64,000 nt of DNA, from assembly GCF_013364355.1 (NCBI RefSeq), contig NZ_CP054931.1, forward strand, positions 2,480,001-2,544,000. The letters run 5' to 3'. Positions 34,590 to 45,359 of the stretch are shown here, piece by piece. Numbering within the stretch: the stretch's first letter is position 1; each line of letters starts with the position of its first letter. Under the pieces are notes generated by a model, which did not search any database, had not been told where the DNA came from, and was given only the letters and a program-made list of their open reading frames with translations. This stretch comes from Stenotrophomonas sp. NA06056. GTDB taxonomy: Bacteria; Pseudomonadota; Gammaproteobacteria; Xanthomonadales; Xanthomonadaceae. The position numbers were made by a program, and so were the translations under genes.

Positions 34590-34770
34590 GGCGGGGCACT
34601 GTGGGTTTGCGGGGCCGCCGCAAGTACGTCCATGTAGGCTTGGTCGCCGCTTGCTCGTGTGCGCTGTCCTGCGCACACGGCAAGACCGGGGTTGGGCATC
34701 CTGCCCAACCCGCCCGAGGCATGCCTCGGGCCCATGCGGCTCACACCCCGCAAACCCACAGTGCCCCGCC
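34590..34770. repeat. Large hairpin with enlarged 131-base interior (CACTGTGGGTTTGC subtype)
   Basis: Arms 34590-34614 and 34746-34770 are exact 25-base reverse complements. The interior is 131 bases rather than 52 and contains three extra hairpins in a row: GTGTGCGC/GCGCACAC, GGGTTGGGCA/TGCCCAACCC and CCCGAGGCATGCCTCGGG. Confidence 0.85.
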
Positions 34771-34943
34771 TTCGACAGTTCCCCGCGTAGATCCACGCCA
34801 TGCGTGGATGAATCTCCATCGAAATCGAATATTTCGACAATTGATCGAAAAACATCCACGCATGGCGTGGATCTACGTGTCGACCAAGGTCGACACCCAC
34901 CAGAGCAGAATGCTGTTCCAACGGATCGCAGAGAACTGTCGAA

Positions 34944-35045
34944 GGCGGGGTGGGTCCGGTTGCGGGGGCGTGAGCGCCATGGATGGCGCGACCGAGCTTA
35001 CATGGACGTACTTGCAGCGTCCCCCGCAACCGGACCCACCCCGCC
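34944..35045. repeat. Large hairpin, 25-bp perfect arms (GGTCCGGTTGC subtype)
   Basis: Arms 34944-34968 and 35021-35045 are exact reverse complements, identical to those of 5785-5886. The interior contains GCGCCATGGATGGCGC instead of the CCGCGGCAT stem. Confidence 0.85.
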
Positions 35046-35065
35046 ATCCCACGGAATGCACGCTT

Positions 35066-35102
<37 letters not shown>

Positions 35103-35151
35103 GGCTTGAAGCCTCTGCGGGTGCAGGGCGCAGCCCTGCAGAAGAACCCCC

Positions 35152-36351
35152 TCAGTGCGCAGCAGGCCTGGACGACGGCAACCATGCCGCCACGATGCCC
35201 AGCAACGGCAGGAACGCGGTGAGCTGGTAGACGAATTCAATGCTGGTCCTGTCGGCCAACAAACCGAGCACGGCTGCGCCGAGACCGCCCATACCGAAGG
35301 CGAAACCAAAGAACAGCCCCGACACCATACCGATCCGGTGCGGCATCATTTCCTGCGCGTAGACCACGATGGCCGAGAACGCGGAAGACAGCACGAAGCC
35401 AATCAACACCGCCAATATCGTGGTCCACAGCAGATCCGCATGCGGCAGTATCAGTGCGAACGGTGCCACGCCCAGGATCGAGGCCCAGATGATCGGCTTG
35501 CGGCCGATACGATCGCCCAGCGGCCCGCCAAAGAAGCCACCCGCAGCGGACGCCACCAGGAAGGCAAACAGATGCAGCTGCGCCTGCGCCACCGGAATCC
35601 CGAAGTGATGCATCAGGTAGAAGGTGAAATAGCTGCCGATGCTCGCCATGTAGAAGTATTTGCTGAAGATCAGCACTAGCAGGATGGCCAGCACCCGGGC
35701 GATCGTGCGTGGCGGATGGCGTGCGGCAACTGCGCTGTGTGCTGCTGGACGGGGTGCGCCAAGGTGTAGCGAATACCAGCGGCCGACATAGGTCAGCAGG
35801 GCAATGCCGATCAACGCCGCACCGGCAAACCACGATGCGGAATGCTGGCCGTAGGGCACGATCACTGCTGCGGCGATCAACGGCCCCAGTGCCGTACCGA
35901 AGTTACCCCCCACCTGGAACACCGACTGCGCCAGGCCATGCCGTCCGCCGGAGGCCAAGCGCGCGATGCGCGAGGCTTCCGGATGGAAGATGGCCGAACC
36001 AATGCCGACCAGTGCGGCGGCCAGCAGCACCATCGCGTAATTGGGCGCGAAGCCGAGCAGCAGCATGCCGCACAGGGTCGAGGCCATGCCGATCGGCAGC
36101 GAATACGGGGCGGGCCGGCGGTCAGTGGCAAGCCCGACCAGCGGCTGGAAGATCGAGGCGGTGAGCTGGTAGGTCAGCGTGATCAGGCCGATCTGCGTGA
36201 AGCTGAGGTTGAAGCCCCCTTTGATCACCGGATAGATGGCCAGGATCAGCGACTGCATCATGTCGTTGACCATGTGCGAGCTGGAAATCGCCGCCAGCAC
36301 TCCTGGCGATACGGGGCGGGTGGATACGGCGGGAGAAGCCAAGGCGGACAT
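35152..36351 (-). CDS. fsr: MFS efflux protein, fosmidomycin-resistance (Fsr) type
   Basis: A 399-residue, 12-helix inner-membrane transporter. It begins with SHMVNDMMQSLILAIYPVIKGGFNLSFTQIGLITLTYQLTASIFQPLVG, the Fsr-family opening, with MFS loop pieces 'TDRRPAPY' and 'GDRIGRKPII'. Substrates of such pumps include fosmidomycin in E. coli; here the substrate is inferred only by family. ATG 36351 is preferred; a GTG at 36357 would add two residues. It is divergent from an AraC-type regulator with 72 bases between starts. Confidence 0.85.
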   Translation of the reverse strand: MSALASPAVSTRPVSPGVLAAISSSHMVNDMMQSLILAIYPVIKGGFNLSFTQIGLITLTYQLTASIFQPLVGLATDRRPAPYSLPIGMASTLCGMLLLGFAPNYAMVLLAAALVGIGSAIFHPEASRIARLASGGRHGLAQSVFQVGGNFGTALGPLIAAAVIVPYGQHSASWFAGAALIGIALLTYVGRWYSLHLGAPRPAAHSAVAARHPPRTIARVLAILLVLIFSKYFYMASIGSYFTFYLMHHFGIPVAQAQLHLFAFLVASAAGGFFGGPLGDRIGRKPIIWASILGVAPFALILPHADLLWTTILAVLIGFVLSSAFSAIVVYAQEMMPHRIGMVSGLFFGFAFGMGGLGAAVLGLLADRTSIEFVYQLTAFLPLLGIVAAWLPSSRPAAH

Positions 36352-36423
36352 GGACACAGTCAGGTTGGGGGCGAGCCACGCATGCTACGGTTGCCCTTTC
36401 CTCCCTTCTGCCGCGTTCAGGTC

Positions 36424-37221
36424 ATGGCCTATCGCAAAAAGGACATTCCCAGCGACGTCGATCCGGCCGCGCCATGGCGCGACGTACCTCAACATCGCCC
36501 GGTCACCTATCGGGTCACCCAGTACCCGGCCGGCACCCACATCCCAGGGCACAAGCACCAGCGTCACCAGCTGGTCTACGCCATCTCGGGACTGATGGTG
36601 GTGCGCTCGGAAGTGGGTCGCTGGGTGGTGCCTTCGACCCGCGCGATCTGGATGCCGGCCGGCATGGTGCACGCGGTGGATTGCATCGCCGCCGTACACA
36701 TGCGCAGCCTGTACATCGAGCCGTCGTTCGCCCCACAGCTGCCGGCCGAACCGTTCGCCGTGCAGGTCGCACCGCTGCTGCGCGAGCTGCTGCAGGCGGC
36801 CACGCTGATCAAGGGTGAGCACATCGAAGACAGCCGCGATGGTCGCGTGGTGCGCCTGCTGCTGGACGAACTGCATCGCATGGACGTATTGCCATTGCAT
36901 CTGCCCGCGCCTACCGACCCCCGGCTGCAGCGGATCTGCCAGCACCTGCAGAAGCATCCCGGCGATGACGCCACGCTGCTCGACTGGTCACAGGCGCTGG
37001 AGGTGGACGCGAAAACCATCCAGCGTCATTTTGCCGGCGAACTGGGCATGACCTTCGGCCAGTGGCGCCAGCAGGCGCGGCTGCTGGCGGCGTTGGAACG
37101 ATTGGCGGTTGGTGACAAAGTCATCGATGTCGCGCTGGCGATGGGCTACGACAGCCCGAGTGCGTTCACCAGCATGTTCAAGCGGCAGCTGGGACTGACG
37201 CCAGCGGCGTTTTTCCGTTGA
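36424..37221 (+). CDS. AraC-family transcriptional regulator
   Basis: A 265-residue protein with an N-terminal cupin (GTHIPGHKHQRHQLVYAISGLMVV, then WVVPSTRAIWMPAGMVHAV) and a C-terminal AraC DNA-binding domain of two helix-turn-helix units (LDWSQALEVDAKTIQRHF and KVIDVALAMGYDSPSAFTSMFKRQLGLTPAAFFR). This cupin-AraC type often represses a divergent efflux gene, here the fsr-like pump. The upstream open frame has no family content; ATG 36424 is taken as start. Confidence 0.87.
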   Translation: MAYRKKDIPSDVDPAAPWRDVPQHRPVTYRVTQYPAGTHIPGHKHQRHQLVYAISGLMVVRSEVGRWVVPSTRAIWMPAGMVHAVDCIAAVHMRSLYIEPSFAPQLPAEPFAVQVAPLLRELLQAATLIKGEHIEDSRDGRVVRLLLDELHRMDVLPLHLPAPTDPRLQRICQHLQKHPGDDATLLDWSQALEVDAKTIQRHFAGELGMTFGQWRQQARLLAALERLAVGDKVIDVALAMGYDSPSAFTSMFKRQLGLTPAAFFR

Positions 37222-37233
37222 TCCTTTGAACAG

Positions 37234-37257
37234 CATCCACGCATGGCGTGGATCTAC
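37234..37257 (-). repeat. SMAG-type palindrome
   Basis: A single 24-base unit ending ATCTAC, folding through ATCCACGC/GCGTGGAT, 13 bases after the AraC-type gene. Confidence 0.85.
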
Positions 37258-37316
37258 CAGACCTGGCATTCCCGGTAGCGCGGGGCCAAGTCCGGCAGCA
37301 TGCATTGAACAGCCGG

Positions 37317-37344
37317 AAACAAGAACGCCGGGCATCGCCCGGCG
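37317..37344 (-). terminator. Intrinsic terminator after dnaJ
   Basis: Read leftward: CGCCGGGCGATGCCCGGCG followed by TTCTTGTTT, about 28 bases beyond the dnaJ stop. Confidence 0.75.
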
Positions 37345-37371
37345 CTGTCGTTCAACGTTCCCGTTGAAAAC

Positions 37372-38505
37372 TCAGGACGTCATCCGGTCCCAGAAGCCCT
37401 TCACGCCATCGATGAAGGTGGCCGACTTCGGCGAATGCTTGCGTGCGTCCTCGCCGTTGAAGGTGGCCTCGAACTGCTCCAGCAGCTTGCGCTGGTCGCT
37501 GGTGAGGTTGACCGGCGTCTCCACCACCACGCGGCAGTACAGGTCGCCTTCGCTGCGGCTGCGCACCGAACGAACACCCTTGCCGCGCAGGCGGAACAGC
37601 TTGCCGGTCTGGGTCTCGGCCGGGATGCGGATCTCCGCTTCGCCACCCAGGGTGGCCACGCGCACGGTGTCGCCCAGCGCGGCCTGCGAAATGCGGATCG
37701 GCACTTCACAGTGCAGGTCATCGCCGTCGCGCTGGAAGATGTGGTGCTCACGCACGCGTACTTCCACGTACAGATCGCCCGGCGGTGTACCGGCCGGACC
37801 GGCCTCACCCTCACCCGCCAGGCGGATGCGGTCGCCGGTATCCACGCCTGCCGGCACCTTCACCGACAGCACCTTGTCTTCTTCGACACGGCCGTTGCCG
37901 TGGCAGGTCTTGCAGGGCTTGGCGATGATCTGGCCGCGGCCACCACAGTTGTGGCAGGCCTGCTGCATGGCGAAGATGCCGCGCTGGATGCGCACCTGGC
38001 CGCGACCATGGCAGACGTTGCAGGTCTCGACCTTGCCGTCTTCCGAGCCGCTGCCATCGCAATCACCACACTCGGCCAGGGTCGGAATCTCGATGCGGCG
38101 TTCAACGCCACGCACCGCTTCTTCCAGGTCCAGCTCCATCACGTAGCCGATGTCGGCGCCACGGCGCGCCTGGCGCGGACCGCCACCGCCGGCACCACCA
38201 AAGATGTTGCCGAAGATGTCGCCGAAGATGTCGTTCATGTCCGGACCGCCCGGGCCACCACCGCCACCGCCCATGCCGTGTTCGAACGCGGCGTGGCCAT
38301 GGCTGTCGTACATGCGGCGCTTGTTGCCGTCGGACAGTACTTCGTAGGCTTCCTTGCACTCCTTGAAGGAGGCTTCGGCCGCCGCATCACCCGGGTTGCG
38401 GTCCGGGTGGAATTTCATCGCGCAACGACGATAGGACTTCTTCAGTTCTTCGTCGGTGGCGGTGCGGGCAACGCCCAGCACTTCGTAGTAATCGCGCTTG
38501 CTCAT
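37372..38505 (-). CDS. dnaJ: Chaperone DnaJ
   Basis: A 377-residue co-chaperone that stimulates DnaK ATPase. It has the J domain with HPD ([11 protein letters not shown]), a Gly-rich linker ([14 protein letters not shown]), four zinc-binding CxxCxGxG units ([32 protein letters not shown]) and the C-terminal beta domains. It follows dnaK after 154 bases of hairpin-rich spacer. Confidence 0.97.
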   Translation of the reverse strand: MSKRDYYEVLGVARTATDEELKKSYRRCAMKFHPDRNPGDAAAEASFKECKEAYEVLSDGNKRRMYDSHGHAAFEHGMGGGGGGPGGPDMNDIFGDIFGNIFGGAGGGGPRQARRGADIGYVMELDLEEAVRGVERRIEIPTLAECGDCDGSGSEDGKVETCNVCHGRGQVRIQRGIFAMQQACHNCGGRGQIIAKPCKTCHGNGRVEEDKVLSVKVPAGVDTGDRIRLAGEGEAGPAGTPPGDLYVEVRVREHHIFQRDGDDLHCEVPIRISQAALGDTVRVATLGGEAEIRIPAETQTGKLFRLRGKGVRSVRSRSEGDLYCRVVVETPVNLTSDQRKLLEQFEATFNGEDARKHSPKSATFIDGVKGFWDRMTS

Positions 38506-38547
38506 ATCGTGGATCGCATTCCGGAAAGTCGGGATTCGTCAAAGCGG

Positions 38548-38647
38548 AAGAGCGGAACCAGGTCCGCTCTTGCGTCGGGCGCCCCGACGCGCCAGAGGGC
38601 GGTCAGGACCCTGATACAACAACGGGACGCTGGCAAGCAGCGTCCCG
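38548..38647. other. Three hairpins in the dnaK-dnaJ spacer
   Basis: Perfect stems: AAGAGCGGA/TCCGCTCTT (38548-38571), GCGTCGGG/CCCGACGC (38572-38590) and CGGGACGCT/AGCGTCCCG (38623-38647). None has a strong U-run. They may set relative amounts of dnaK and dnaJ message by processing or partial termination. Confidence 0.6.
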
Positions 38648-38659
38648 CGTCGGTCCGGA

Positions 38660-40585
<1,926 letters not shown>

Positions 40586-40786
40586 GGGGGACTCCTTGAA
40601 GGATGTTGTTTTTGTCAGTCCGGCCGTTCGGCCGGTGGATGAATGGGATGTGGGGGAGGCTCGTGGAACATTCAAGCCATCCCCCGAACGCTGTGTTTCC
40701 GTTCGCCGAATACGTTCAGCGTCGGTCGTGCCGATGCCCCGTCCGGGGCAGGGAAACCCGCGCCAGGCTTGGCCCGGCGCGCGCCG

Positions 40787-41302
40787 TCAATCGGCGGCAA
40801 CCACCACCAGCGCCGGCCGCAGCAGGCGCTCGTTGAGCAGGTAACCCTTCTGGAACACGGTCACCACGCTGCCCGGGGCGGCACCGGGGGTGGCGACCTG
40901 GCTGATGGCCTGGTGGTGTTCCGGGTTGAACGGCTGGCCGGTCGGGTCCAGCAGGACCAGGCCATTGTCGGCGGCCACCTTCAGCAGCTGCCTGTAGGTC
41001 ATTTCCAGACCTTCACGCAGCGGATGGGCATCGTCGCCGGCGGCCTTGAGGCCGGCATCGAGGCTGTCGAATACCGGCAGCAGCTCGCCCAGCAGCTTCT
41101 CGTTGGCGAACTTGCGCGCCTGCTCGATGTCGCGGGCCACGCGCTTGCGCTGGTTGTCGAGGTCGGCGCGCTCACGCAGCGCTTCGGCCTTGACCTGCTC
41201 CACTTCGGCGCGGAGCTGTTCGATCTGTTCGTTGACGCCCTCGGCGGCAGCTGCGTCGGCGGCGGCCTGCTGGGCGGCGATGTCTGGCTGATCTTGATTC
41301 AT
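40787..41302 (-). CDS. grpE: Nucleotide exchange factor GrpE
   Basis: A 171-residue dimeric protein that releases ADP from DnaK. It has a long N-terminal coiled coil ([34 protein letters not shown]), [12 protein letters not shown] and the C-terminal beta domain with [15 protein letters not shown] and [27 protein letters not shown] 41302 (MNQDQPDIA) is chosen over one seven codons upstream. Confidence 0.96.
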   Translation of the reverse strand: MNQDQPDIAAQQAAADAAAAEGVNEQIEQLRAEVEQVKAEALRERADLDNQRKRVARDIEQARKFANEKLLGELLPVFDSLDAGLKAAGDDAHPLREGLEMTYRQLLKVAADNGLVLLDPTGQPFNPEHHQAISQVATPGAAPGSVVTVFQKGYLLNERLLRPALVVVAAD

Positions 41303-41365
41303 GTCTGGGTCCCTGGCGGTCACTCTCCGCCTCCACCCACCCTAGTGTGGGCGGGATGCTGCGTT

Positions 41366-42430
41366 TCAAGCGTCCGATGCACCGGGACTTCGTCCACCGG
41401 GCGAAAAGGCCGCACCGAGCACATCGGCGGTGGCCTGCACCAGCGGGATCATGCGGTCGTAGGCCATCCGTTTCGGCCCGATCACGCCCAGCACGCCCAG
41501 TACCTGGCCATTGGCGGTGTACGGCGCGGTGACCAGCGAGACGCCCTGCAGCGGCACCACGCCGGTTTCCTCGCCGATGAAGATGCGCACGCCGGGGGCC
41601 TGGATGGTCCGTTCCAGCAGCTGCAGGATCTCGCGCTTGCTGGAGAACAGCTCGAACAGCTCGCGCAGGCGCTCCAGGTCTGACAGGTCCTGCACCCCCA
41701 TCAGACGGGTCTGGCCGGCCACCAGCATGTCATCGGCCGGCGGCTGCAGGGCCTGCTCGGCCAGCTCGATGCTGTGCGCCAGCACCTGCTCCAGCTCGGA
41801 CCGCGCGTCGCGCAGCTCCAGCAGCAGGCGGGTGCGGATCTCGGCCAGCGGCAGCCCGGCGAAGTGCGCATTGAGGTAGTTGGCCACCTGCTCCAGCTGC
41901 CCGGGTGCGAAGTCCTGGCGGGTCTCGATCACCCGGTTCTGCACCTCATTGTCGGCAAACACCAGGATCGCCAGCACCCGGCGCCCGTCCAGCGCCACGA
42001 AATCGATCTGGCGGAACGCAAACTGCTCGCGGCGCGGTGCGCTGACCACGCCAACGAAATGACTCATCGCCGACAGCAGCTCCGAGGCACTGCCGAGCAG
42101 CGCCTGGGTACTGCCGCCTCCAGCCAGCTCCTGACGCAACCGGGCCAGCTCGCCTTCGCCCGGCGGCTGCATCTGCAGCAGGCTGTCGACGAACACCCGA
42201 TAGCCATGCGCGGTCGGAATCCGGCCCGCCGATGTATGCGGCGAGGCCAGCAGGCCCAGGTCTTCCAGGTCACCGAGGATGTTGCGGATGGTGGCCGGAC
42301 TGACCTCCAGGCCGGCCACGCGCGCCAGCGTCTGCGAACCCACGGGCTCGCCATCCTGGATGTAGCGCGCGATCAGCGTGCGCAGCAGGTGCCGCGCACG
42401 TGGCGCAAGTTGGTCGGGAGAACCGTGCAT
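41366..42430 (-). CDS. hrcA: Heat-inducible transcription repressor HrcA
   Basis: A 354-residue repressor. The N-terminal winged helix (RARHLLRTLIARYIQDGEPVGSQTLARVAGLEVSPATIRNILGDLEDLGLL) is followed by HTSAGRIPTAHGYRVFVDSLL, the family hallmark, and a GAF-like domain. HrcA binds CIRCE sites; I saw no CIRCE in the gap upstream, so its targets (classically groESL) are probably elsewhere. ATG 42430 (MHGSPDQLAP) is preferred. It leads the chaperone operon. Confidence 0.95.
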   Translation of the reverse strand: MHGSPDQLAPRARHLLRTLIARYIQDGEPVGSQTLARVAGLEVSPATIRNILGDLEDLGLLASPHTSAGRIPTAHGYRVFVDSLLQMQPPGEGELARLRQELAGGGSTQALLGSASELLSAMSHFVGVVSAPRREQFAFRQIDFVALDGRRVLAILVFADNEVQNRVIETRQDFAPGQLEQVANYLNAHFAGLPLAEIRTRLLLELRDARSELEQVLAHSIELAEQALQPPADDMLVAGQTRLMGVQDLSDLERLRELFELFSSKREILQLLERTIQAPGVRIFIGEETGVVPLQGVSLVTAPYTANGQVLGVLGVIGPKRMAYDRMIPLVQATADVLGAAFSPGGRSPGASDA

Positions 42431-42456
42431 GGAATCAACCTGTGAGACAGGGACAT

Positions 42457-42485
42457 TAGATAATGGCGGCGCATCCCCTTGGCAA
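42457..42485 (-). promoter_or_regulatory. Candidate promoter of the hrcA-grpE-dnaK-dnaJ operon
   Basis: Read leftward: TTGCCA at 42485-42480, 17 bases, then TATCTA at 42462-42457, 26 bases before the hrcA ATG. Spacing is ideal for sigma-70. A CTTG..CCAT arrangement also gives a weak heat-shock sigma resemblance. Confidence 0.5.
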
Positions 42486-42545
42486 GTCATTGGACGACCC
42501 CGCCGCGCGTGCTAGCGTTGCGCGGCTGCAGACACCCCCTTACCC

Positions 42546-44207
42546 ATGCTCAGACATCTTTCAATCAAGGATTTCGCCGTCGTCCGCGCCACCGAACTGG
42601 AGTTCGGGCCGGGCATGACCGTGGTTTCAGGCGAGACCGGCGCAGGCAAGTCGCTGATGGTCGACGCACTGGGCTTCCTGTCCGGCCTGCGCGCCGACAG
42701 TGGCGTGGTCCGCCATGGCGCGGCCCGGGCCGAACTGTCTGCCGAATTCGCACTGGACCAGCTGCAGGCCGCCCGCCAGTGGCTGGCCAGCAATGAGCTG
42801 GACGATGACGACCAATGCCAGCTGCGCCGGGTGATCCGCGCCGACGGCGGCTCACGCTCGTGGATCAACGGCCGCCCGGTCACCCTGGCGCAACTGGCCG
42901 ACCTGGCCGGCCTGCTGGTGGAGATCCATGGCCAGCACGAGCAGCAGGCCCTGCTGACGCGTCCGTCGCAGCTGGCCCTGCTGGACGCCTACGCCCGCAA
43001 CGAAAGCGAACGCCGCCAGGTGCGCCGCGCTGCCGCCACCTGGCAGGCGCTGGTCGATGAATCCCTGGCACTGTCGCAACAGGGCGATGTGAGTGACCGC
43101 ATCGGCTTCCTCGAACACCAGCTGCGCGAGCTGGACCGTGAGGATCTGGAGCCGGAGTCGATTGCCGCGCTCGGCGCCAGCCATCGCCGCCAGGCGCATG
43201 CCAGCGCGCTGTTGAGCGCCTGCCAGGCGGCTGCGGACCAGCTCAACGGTGACGAAGGCCACTCGGCACTGGATCTGCTGCAGCAGGTGCGGCATGAACT
43301 GGCGAGGGTCGCCGAACATGACCCGCGCCTGGGCGACGTCGACGCCTTGATCGACAGCGCCTCCATCCAGCTGCACGAAGCCCTGGCCCTGCTCGACCGC
43401 GTGCATGACGACCTGGACGCTGATCCGGACCAGTTCGAAGAAAACGAGCGCCGCCTCGGCCGCCTGCACGATCTGGCACGCAAGCACCGCGTGCCGATGG
43501 ACGAGCTGGGTACGCAGCGCGAGCGCATGCACACCGAAGTGGAGCAGCTGCGCGGCGCCGACGAACGCCTGCAGCGGTTGGCTGGCGAGATTGAAAAGGC
43601 CGCAGCAGCCTGGCGTGTCGAGGCCGCAGTGCTGACCACCAGTCGCCGCACCGCGGCTGCCGAGCTGTCGGCCACCACCACCGGCATCATTGCCGAGCTG
43701 GGCATGGGCGGCGGCCAGTTCCTCATCGAACTGGAACCGCAGGACAACGGCAAGCCGGACCCGCAGGGCGCCGAGCGCATCGAGTTCCTGGTGGCAGCCA
43801 ATGCCGGCCAGCCACCGCGCGCGTTGCGCAAAGTCGCTTCCGGTGGCGAGCTGTCACGCATTTCGCTGGCCATCGAAGTCGCCGCGCTTGACCTCGATGC
43901 GGTACCGACCATGGTGTTCGACGAAGTCGACTCCGGCATCGGTGGCGCGGTGGCCGATATCGTCGGCCAGAAGCTGCGCGCCCTTGGCGAGAAGCGTCAG
44001 GTGCTGTGCGTGACCCATCTTCCGCAGGTTGCCTCCAAGGGGCACGCGCACTACCGGGTCAGCAAAGCGCCGGTGGAAGGCATGACCCAGAGCGCGGTGG
44101 AAAAGCTCGACACCAAGGCGCGCGAGGAAGAACTGGCGCGCATGCTGGGTGGCGTGGAGGTGAGCAAGGAAGCCCGCGCCGCCGCACGCAAGCTGTTGCA
44201 GGTGTAG
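42546..44207 (+). CDS. recN: DNA repair protein RecN
   Basis: A 553-residue SMC-like ATPase that acts at double-strand breaks. Walker A is SGETGAGKSLMVDAL near residue 31; the long coiled-coil middle follows; the C-terminal ABC signature region KVASGGELSRISLAIEVA and Walker B TMVFDEVDSGIGGAVAD are intact. It is divergent from hrcA; no LexA-type operator was recognised in the shared gap. Confidence 0.96.
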   Translation: MLRHLSIKDFAVVRATELEFGPGMTVVSGETGAGKSLMVDALGFLSGLRADSGVVRHGAARAELSAEFALDQLQAARQWLASNELDDDDQCQLRRVIRADGGSRSWINGRPVTLAQLADLAGLLVEIHGQHEQQALLTRPSQLALLDAYARNESERRQVRRAAATWQALVDESLALSQQGDVSDRIGFLEHQLRELDREDLEPESIAALGASHRRQAHASALLSACQAAADQLNGDEGHSALDLLQQVRHELARVAEHDPRLGDVDALIDSASIQLHEALALLDRVHDDLDADPDQFEENERRLGRLHDLARKHRVPMDELGTQRERMHTEVEQLRGADERLQRLAGEIEKAAAAWRVEAAVLTTSRRTAAAELSATTTGIIAELGMGGGQFLIELEPQDNGKPDPQGAERIEFLVAANAGQPPRALRKVASGGELSRISLAIEVAALDLDAVPTMVFDEVDSGIGGAVADIVGQKLRALGEKRQVLCVTHLPQVASKGHAHYRVSKAPVEGMTQSAVEKLDTKAREEELARMLGGVEVSKEARAAARKLLQV

Positions 44208-44247
44208 GCCCCTGCACGCCTGCTGGCGCGCGTGAATCGCGGGCATT

Positions 44248-44321
44248 CATCCACGCATGGCGTGGATCTACAGGAATCTCCCGAACGGAACCGACGTGTA
44301 GAGCCGAGCCCATGCTCGGCT
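44248..44321. repeat. Two SMAG palindromes of different subtypes
   Basis: The unit at 44248-44271 has ATCCACGC arms and points left; the unit at 44298-44321 has AGCCGAGC arms and points right. They lie between convergent recN and the lysR gene. Confidence 0.82.
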
Positions 44322-44344
44322 TCCGCGCGGCAGCGCGGCGCATG

Positions 44345-45262
44345 TCACCCCAGCGGTCGCGCCAGATCCACCGTCTCCACCAGGAAATCGAGGAACGCGC
44401 GCACGCGCAGTGGCAGGTACCCCCCCTGCCCCAGGAACACGGCATGCACCTCTTCCAGGTCGCCCGGGTTGGCGTCCTCCAGTACCGGCAACAACCGCCC
44501 TGCGGCGATGTCGGCCTGCACCTGGAATGCCGCCAGCCGGGCCATGCCCAGCCCGCCCAGCACCAGCTGACGCAGTGCATCGCCATTGCTCGCGCGGGCA
44601 TTGCCGCTGGGCAGCACCCGCTGCTGCTGGCCATCCTGCAACAACGGCCAGCCCTGCACCGACCGCGCGTGGCCGATATCCAATCGGTTGTGCGCCAGCA
44701 GCGCGTCGACGTTGCCCGGCAGTCCATGTCGTGCCGCATAAGCCGGTGCCGCCACGATCATCATCCGCGTTGCACCCAGCCGGCGCGCGACCAGGCTTGA
44801 ACTCTTCAACGGGCCGGCCCGCACCGCCACATCGGTGCGCTGCTCCAGCAGATCGATCACCTCGTCGGTCAAGGTCAGGTCCATACCGATCTGCGGGTGC
44901 CGCTGCAGGAACTCCGGCAGCAGCGGCAACAGGAAGTGCTGGCCGAACGGCACGTTGGCATTCACCCGCAGCCGCCCGCGCGGCTCGGCGTGGGCGCTTG
45001 CACAACGCTCGGCCTCTTCCAGATCAGCCAGCACCCGCAGGCCGCGCTCATAGAACGCACAGCCCTCCGGGGTCAGCTGCAGCTGGCGGGTGGAGCGCTG
45101 CAGCAGGCGCGTACCCAGCCGCTGCTCCAGTCGGGCAACGAGCTTGCTGACCGCCGACGGCGTCATCTCCAGACTGCGGGCGGCGGCGGAAAAGCCGCCG
45201 GTTTCTATTACCCGCACGAACACTTCCAGTTCGCCGGATCGGTTGATGTCGGTGCGTGCCAT
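44345..45262 (-). CDS. LysR-family transcriptional regulator
   Basis: A 305-residue regulator. The helix-turn-helix is 'LEVFVRVIETGGFSAAARSLEMTPSAVSKLVARLEQRLG', and the effector domain (RGRLRVNANVPFGQHFLLPLLPEFLQRHP) resembles the DsdC/YafC-like group that controls a neighbouring gene. It is divergent from a secreted GDSL hydrolase, with 97 bases between starts and a direct repeat suited to regulator binding. Effector unknown. Confidence 0.87.
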   Translation of the reverse strand: MARTDINRSGELEVFVRVIETGGFSAAARSLEMTPSAVSKLVARLEQRLGTRLLQRSTRQLQLTPEGCAFYERGLRVLADLEEAERCASAHAEPRGRLRVNANVPFGQHFLLPLLPEFLQRHPQIGMDLTLTDEVIDLLEQRTDVAVRAGPLKSSSLVARRLGATRMMIVAAPAYAARHGLPGNVDALLAHNRLDIGHARSVQGWPLLQDGQQQRVLPSGNARASNGDALRQLVLGGLGMARLAAFQVQADIAAGRLLPVLEDANPGDLEEVHAVFLGQGGYLPLRVRAFLDFLVETVDLARPLG

Positions 45263-45271
45263 TTCAGTGAA

Positions 45272-45315
45272 TCTGGTTCACAGATGATTATCCATGCGCA
45301 GTCTAGTTCACAGAT
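45272..45315. promoter_or_regulatory. Direct repeat TCTRGTTCACAGAT between lysR and GDSL genes
   Basis: TCTGGTTCACAGAT at 45272-45285 and TCTAGTTCACAGAT at 45302-45315 lie 30 bases apart, close to three helical turns, so a bound protein would sit on one face of the DNA. The location fits binding sites for the LysR protein. Confidence 0.5.
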
Positions 45316-45359
45316 AGCGCCGGACGCACCATGGCCGTCCCTCCCATCGGGTCATTCCC

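Noticed and set aside
42431..42545. CIRCE or LexA operator in the hrcA-recN gap
   Set aside because: No TTAGCACTC-type repeat and no convincing SOS box were found on reading both strands.
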